DNA from: Athripsodes cinereus
Lineage: Eukaryota > Arthropoda > Insecta > Trichoptera > Leptoceridae
DNA length: 64,000 bases
Direction: 5' to 3'
Assembly: GCA_947579605.1 (NCBI GenBank)
Contig: OX388322.1
Coordinates: forward strand, 2,604,001-2,668,000
Position numbers and translations under genes: made by a program. Under the pieces are notes generated by a model. The model worked only from the letters and a program-made list of their open reading frames with translations. It did not search any database and was not told the DNA's origin. Shown in pieces: positions 22,946-64,000 of the stretch (positions are counted from its first letter, which is position 1; the number at the start of each line of letters is the position of its first letter).

Positions 22946-24105
22946 AAAGTTTGCTTATTATTCTATTAATTATTTTACAATGGTTTATGCCTACTTAAGT
23001 TTTTATTCTTGGATACTTGAATTAGGGATGTAGAGATTGCGCTTGAGAATGACAGGATACCTGTTGAAACCTTGGTCGCGCGTAGAATATTTTTTTAGTC
23101 GTATTAGTAAAGTTTTTTCACTCCAAGCATTCGTAATAATGTTTAGAAACTACCACAACGTTTCCGCCAAATCAATAAATAAGATCAAACCATTGAAGAT
23201 GATTGTGTTTTCAGCAAAAAATTACACAGTTTCACAAAGATACTACCAATATAGAAGAAAAATCCTCTATGATACCTATAATAATAACAACTTTTTATTG
23301 ATCAAAAAAATCATGAGCAATTGGCGAGCTTATTGTCTGGAGGCAATATCTTCCAGCTAACCAATAAATAATATCAAATAACAATACAATATACAGATGA
23401 TTGTTTCATCTGCGTAGTGTATTATTGTGTCTATTATCTTTGTCTGCACCGTGTTTTGTTCTATTGCTTAGTTTAATAGTAACGGTAGAAGTACATTGTT
23501 TGTTTGTTGTAGTTCTATGTTTTATGATAATTATAATTAATAATATAATATATACAGAGGTGTCTATCAATATATGTGTTGTATACTCTACTGTAACAAC
23601 TTGAACAATAATTATCTTCTGATAAGCCTCTCCCTTTGTTTGGTATGCGATACCGTTTGCCACAAGTATTTACAACCATTGCGCAATGTACTTTCTCTTA
23701 TCACAAAAGGAAGCAAGGAATATTGAACACTTTTGATGCCAAATGGCATTGAATGCAAGTGTGAGGAGTTGTATGAATGTGAATAAGATGTGCAAGGATA
23801 GGGTTGTCTAGTGTCCTCTCCTCTCTGTCTTCCATAGTCAGGGGTAGATAGAAGTGGTTAGTAACCATTGGCTATGAGTCATATTAGTTCTCATTGCTGA
23901 CGATTGTAGCTGACATGATTGTGGTTAAGGGATAGGTTTCCTGTACCTCTAGTAGATTATATAATATGGCTTAATCTGTGTATCAAATTCTCAAGGACGG
24001 CTGCATGTTGAGTAAGAGAAATTGGTGTATGAATGTGGAATTAGTATGTTGGGATATATTCATTTTATTCACTGTGTCGGTGTTTAGGTAGTAGAATTCC
24101 ATAAC

Positions 24106-24271
24106 GAAACTAAAAAAACAAGTATGTTTTCTTCTTCTATGTGTTTTATTCCGGAGAAAGATGTCTTTCGTCTTGTTAGGACATTGTCAATCGACAAAAA
24201 GATGAATGACATCTCTCAAGTTGAGATTAAATCACAAAGTAGAAGAAAACATTTGTTTTTCTTTTAATTTC
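24106..24271. mobile_element. Foldback MITE (family K), copy 1
   Basis: The arm GAAACTAAAAAAACAAGTAT and following bases are imperfectly complementary to the stretch ending CTTTTAATTTC at 24271. The centre includes AAAGATGTCTTTCGTC facing GACATCTCTC. The same arm layout occurs at 26737-26810 and 34400-34547. The flanking words CACTGTGTC, GTGTTTAGG and AGTAGAATTCCA are shared with 26703-26745. Confidence 0.6.
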
Positions 24272-25434
24272 ATTGTTGGGATAGAGTTGTGTGGCGTTTT
24301 GTTGTCTCTGCCTGCTCCACTTGTACACGGCGTAACGGTATAGTATAGTAGTAGCAGTATTATACAATTATAAACGGAATTCGGCATAGGTAATAACGAA
24401 ACATTTGTAAAAATTTTATATTTGTTTTTTATTTGATATATAGATCAGCATATGACAATGCGAACTCAGAATTTTGTTTATTTTTGAAAACCGCCTGGCT
24501 GATGTAGTCTTGCAATTTGTTGAATATTATAATTGGAAGTCCTCAACCTTGACATAAATAATGATATGTTTAGTTTTGTTACTACATATTATTCTGTTAT
24601 GGAATTTATTTTATTGTTTATACAATTGTATCGCGTGTAGAGGTGATGTTTTTACGTAAATTATATCACCTGGCAATCCTCCTTTGTTTGTTTATTGAAT
24701 TAAATGTGTGTATACGTCAAAGGGAAATTACTCCATGTTGATTTTTGGGTAAATTCAGTTGTACATATAATGATAATATTATGACAATTTATTAATATAT
24801 CGCCGAACTGTGATAATATCACTTCAAGGGCGCTTTACATTATTTCAGATCAACATCCACGTCCATTTTATAATTACATAGTATCAATTTAAAATAATTA
24901 TGGTTAGAAATTCAATTGATTGAAATATGTAATTAAACTAGAATGGCTCAAATCCAACATTGAAATAACTTTATACAGGATGTACTGATAAATTATTTTT
25001 CTTATTTATTTTTATTTATTTATTAAGAATTTCTTGACGTACTGTAATTTTCTTCTGACTGATTGGTATTATCTTTATTATTACAATTAAACAGTTTTGT
25101 TTCTATTTCATTTATGTTAATAAATATTTTATTATGATATAAAATATTGATGTGATTAGTCATATTATTGTATTTATTGTGATCAATGTATAGTAAAGAA
25201 TGAATATATAAATTGAGAAAAAAAGATTGTTGAACTCTTTCTTTACCTATATTTTACAGTGGGATGAAAAAGGAGTAAACAATTTGCTGTTGTGAAACGC
25301 TTGCTGTTCAATTACGGCTGTTAGCGTTTGTGAAAGTTGAATCAAGGAGATAAATTCATTAAATATATTATTGTCAACATTTTTAGAGCACTACATATGA
25401 ATTTTATTGGTAATTTATTATATACTACCATATA

Positions 25435-25735
25435 TAATGGGTTACAATCTATTGGATTGGTCTGCAACGAATTTGGACTTTCTTCTTCATTCCTCCCTAT
25501 TCTCAGCCAGTCTTTTCAGCTCTACGTATGAGCCACAGTTCATGTCCCTCTTCAGTTGGTTCATATAGGTGTCTCTTGGTCGGCCTCTGCCGTTTGTGCC
25601 TTCGGACCTTCCTTCCGCGATAGCGATGAGCAGTCCTGGGTGCCTGATGTTGTGGCCAATCCAGTTAGCTCATTGTTGGCTGATTCTCTTGGAGTTGCCT
25701 TTTTTCGCCTACCCTGGTTAAACATTGTACAAATT
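25435..25735 (-). mobile_element. LINE polymerase 3' coding fragment (family H), copy 2
   Basis: The minus strand reads IGHNIRHPGLLIAIAEGRSE, then GTNGRGRPRDTYMNQLKRDM, then YVELKRLAENREE and a stop. This is the GHxxR...GRGRPR...LKRLAxNRE tail common to non-LTR polymerases. Confidence 0.75.
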
Positions 25736-25764
25736 TAGTTGTTCAGTAATATTATTGTCATGTT

Positions 25765-25806
25765 TTTTTCTATTTTTTTTTTTGTGCAATAAAGATTATT
25801 ATTATT
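25765..25806 (+). mobile_element. Isolated LINE 3' end with (ATT)n tail
   Basis: TTTTTGTGCAATAAAG followed by (ATT)n is the usual 3' terminus of several insect CR1/Jockey-type LINEs. Nothing else of the element is visible upstream on this strand. Confidence 0.45.
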
Positions 25807-26302
25807 ATTGATTTAAATTTTTCACAAATTGCCTTTTACATGTTTATTATCTCTCCCATCTTATTAATAAATATTAATCAAATTACGCAATTGATCAACT
25901 ACACATCAGATAAAAATAATCCTAATTTTTATCTAATCCCTTGTTGATCACTTATCTTGATCCACATTTAAGATAAGAGGAATAAATGTGATTGAGAAAT
26001 TCAATGACTTGTTTATTTGTAATTATAATGTAGATGCAGATAGAATTTATGAATTGTACAGTGTCCTTGAGGTGCTTTGGCACGTAAACATCACTTTAAT
26101 GTTGTCCGATAATAATAAATGTGTACATATTGTGTCGAGGTAATCTCTTTCAGTCACTTATCCATTCATAAGAAATTGATTAAAAGTCTGTAGTGACTCA
26201 ACTTCTATTGGGTTTACAAATTTATCTTTTTATTTTATCACCAACTTTAAGCCTTTTATATCGATAAGTTTTTTTTTAATATAAATATCTGTGTATATGT
26301 AT

Positions 26303-26643
26303 TAGTGATGTAACGAATATTCGCATATTTCAAAGTATTCACATTCGTATTCGCAAAAAAAGATGCGAATGTTTTGCGAATATTATTTTGGTAATAAAGT
26401 ATCGGATATTCGGTAAAAGTACCGGATATTGTAAAAAAAGGTACTGCAAGAAAATATTCTTTAAAAAAACCGAGGAGTTTAGAAATATTTTAAATTCCTA
26501 TACCATTTTGAAAATTCGAAACGGGGGAGGGGGGGGTTAGAAATTTTAATGTTTGAGCAATTGTAGAAATTTAAGCAAGTCAATATTCGCTATTCGCATT
26601 CACATTCGCGAATATCCAAAATCACACATTCGTTACATCACTA
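26303..26643. mobile_element. hAT-type MITE, 341 bp
   Basis: The ends TAGTGATGTAACGAAT and ATTCGTTACATCACTA are exact inverted repeats. The flanks ATATGTAT (26295-26302) and GTAGGTAT (26644-26651) match at 6 of 8 bases, consistent with an aged 8-bp duplication. The interior is packed with ATTCGC/GCGAAT words. No ORF. Confidence 0.8.
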
Positions 26644-27498
26644 GTAGGTATGTATATTGATTGTCCAGTTCAACTCAATTTTATTCAAAATGTTTTTTTT
26701 TCTATTCACTGTGTCTGTGTTTAGGAAGTAGAATTCCACAATGAAATTAAAAACAAATGTTTTTTCTATTTTATTAACTTTTATTTCTTTAAAGAGAAAG
26801 AGAGAGAGACTTCTTCGTAGTATGTCTAAACTCTTTGACACTATGTATCATGGAATATTATAATTCTGATATACCATACTTTGTTGACTTATGAAGCAGA
26901 ATTATTGATGTAATATCTTGATTATTATTTTCCTAATTCTTCTATTTGTTTTTTCCAGGTGCCAGAAGATAGAGAGTAACATCACAAAATTAATACCGAG
27001 CAAGAGTAAAACCTTAATAGTAAAACCCTACGTAAAGTACGACTGTGTTATTTTGCAATATACCATTGGCGACGTTATAACTAATTGTAAATAGTAAAAT
27101 GTACATTGTTTTATAGTAATACGCATAATATTTAAAAAATAAATAAACAAATAGTATTCTACTCTGTTATCTAGTCAATGTAAAATAAAACTACAAGTTG
27201 TAACATCGGGAAATAATTATTTTGAATGTTAGTTGAATTTAGAAATATCGAAATTTAAATGTTAACGAAAACGAACATAGTGTTGTGTATAGTTTATAAT
27301 TGCATGTTGATACCGCAAGTGTCTTGTGAATTGTTTTAACTGACCGTATGTGTTTGTTTCTGGGAGGGTATCGTTGATTAAGTTGTGTAGTTGTTGATAG
27401 AGGCCGTGCGTACGGTTGCGCTGTAGTGTAACAGTGGTGTCGATCGGTCGCTACATTGGCTGTGCGTCGTGGAGCGACCGATCCAAGACGCCGGTTAA
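26644..27498 (+). promoter_or_regulatory. gek 5' leader and proximal upstream region
   Basis: 27299-27498 is markedly GC-richer than the surroundings and leads into the gek start codon. An in-frame TAA at 27496-27498 immediately precedes ATG, so translation cannot start upstream in this exon. A TTTTTTCCAG at about 26950-26959 could be a 3' splice site for a non-coding upstream exon. No convincing TATA box. Confidence 0.4.
26737..26810. mobile_element. Foldback MITE family K, half copy
   Basis: GAAATTAAAAACAAATGTTT and the following bases to AGAGAGAGAC match the left arm of 24106-24271, including the flanking AGTAGAATTCCA. The second arm is missing. Confidence 0.45.

Positions 27499-64000
<36,502 letters not shown>

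Noticed and set aside
24815..24850. Short similarity to the CR1-like 3' end (TTCAAGGGCGCTTTACAT)
   Set aside because: Fewer than 20 matching bases and no tail; could be chance.

Overview
The window looks like nuclear DNA from an insect, most likely a moth or butterfly. It is AT-rich, with small exons, GT-AG introns and no bacterial gene organisation. The repeats (palindromic MITEs, tRNA-derived SINEs, many 5'-truncated non-LTR retrotransposon tails) fit that assignment. The order is an inference from general appearance, not from a marker gene. All exon boundaries below were read by eye from splice sites, reading phase and protein continuity.

Three protein-coding genes are supported. (1) 92-3232, plus strand: the last five coding exons of CEBPZ/Noc1, a nucleolar ribosome-assembly factor. 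Its body lies upstream of the window. (2) 12547-14979, minus strand: one uninterrupted exon for a Lines (LINS1) homologue, convergent with CEBPZ. (3) 27499 to the right edge, plus strand: the MRCK/Genghis Khan kinase (gek, CDC42BP family), 33 exons and about 1,642 codons. It holds the start codon, AGC kinase domain, coiled coil, C1, PH and nearly all of the citron-homology domain. The expected CRIB motif and stop lie beyond the window.

3233-12546 is a convergent intergenic region. It holds retrotransposon debris, a nearly intact 5'-truncated CR1-like LINE (5488-7350) with a single nonsense codon, and three hairpins, one with perfect 77-bp arms (9298-9473). 14980-27498 lies between the divergent Lines and gek genes. 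It holds two hAT-type MITEs with TIRs and near-matching 8-bp target duplications, several LINE 3' ends and SINE copies. The gek introns are loaded with elements: a deleted Tc1/mariner copy (52167-53101), a MITE inserted inside a SINE (54351-54654), two TA-flanked pogo/Tigger-like elements (60498-61798 and 62868-63366), and a MITE inside a CR1-like tail followed by a tandem duplication (33225-34005).

No CRISPR array, operon, rRNA, intact tRNA or clearly new multi-gene system is present. The most interesting candidate for something undescribed is a possible alternative terminal exon in the 10.8-kb gek intron (40459-40550). It keeps the reading phase after exon 19, follows a 176-base stretch with no AG, and would end the kinase in a 30-residue hydrophobic tail. 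That tail would resemble the tail anchors known in the related kinase DMPK, and would replace the C1, PH and CNH domains. It needs RNA evidence.
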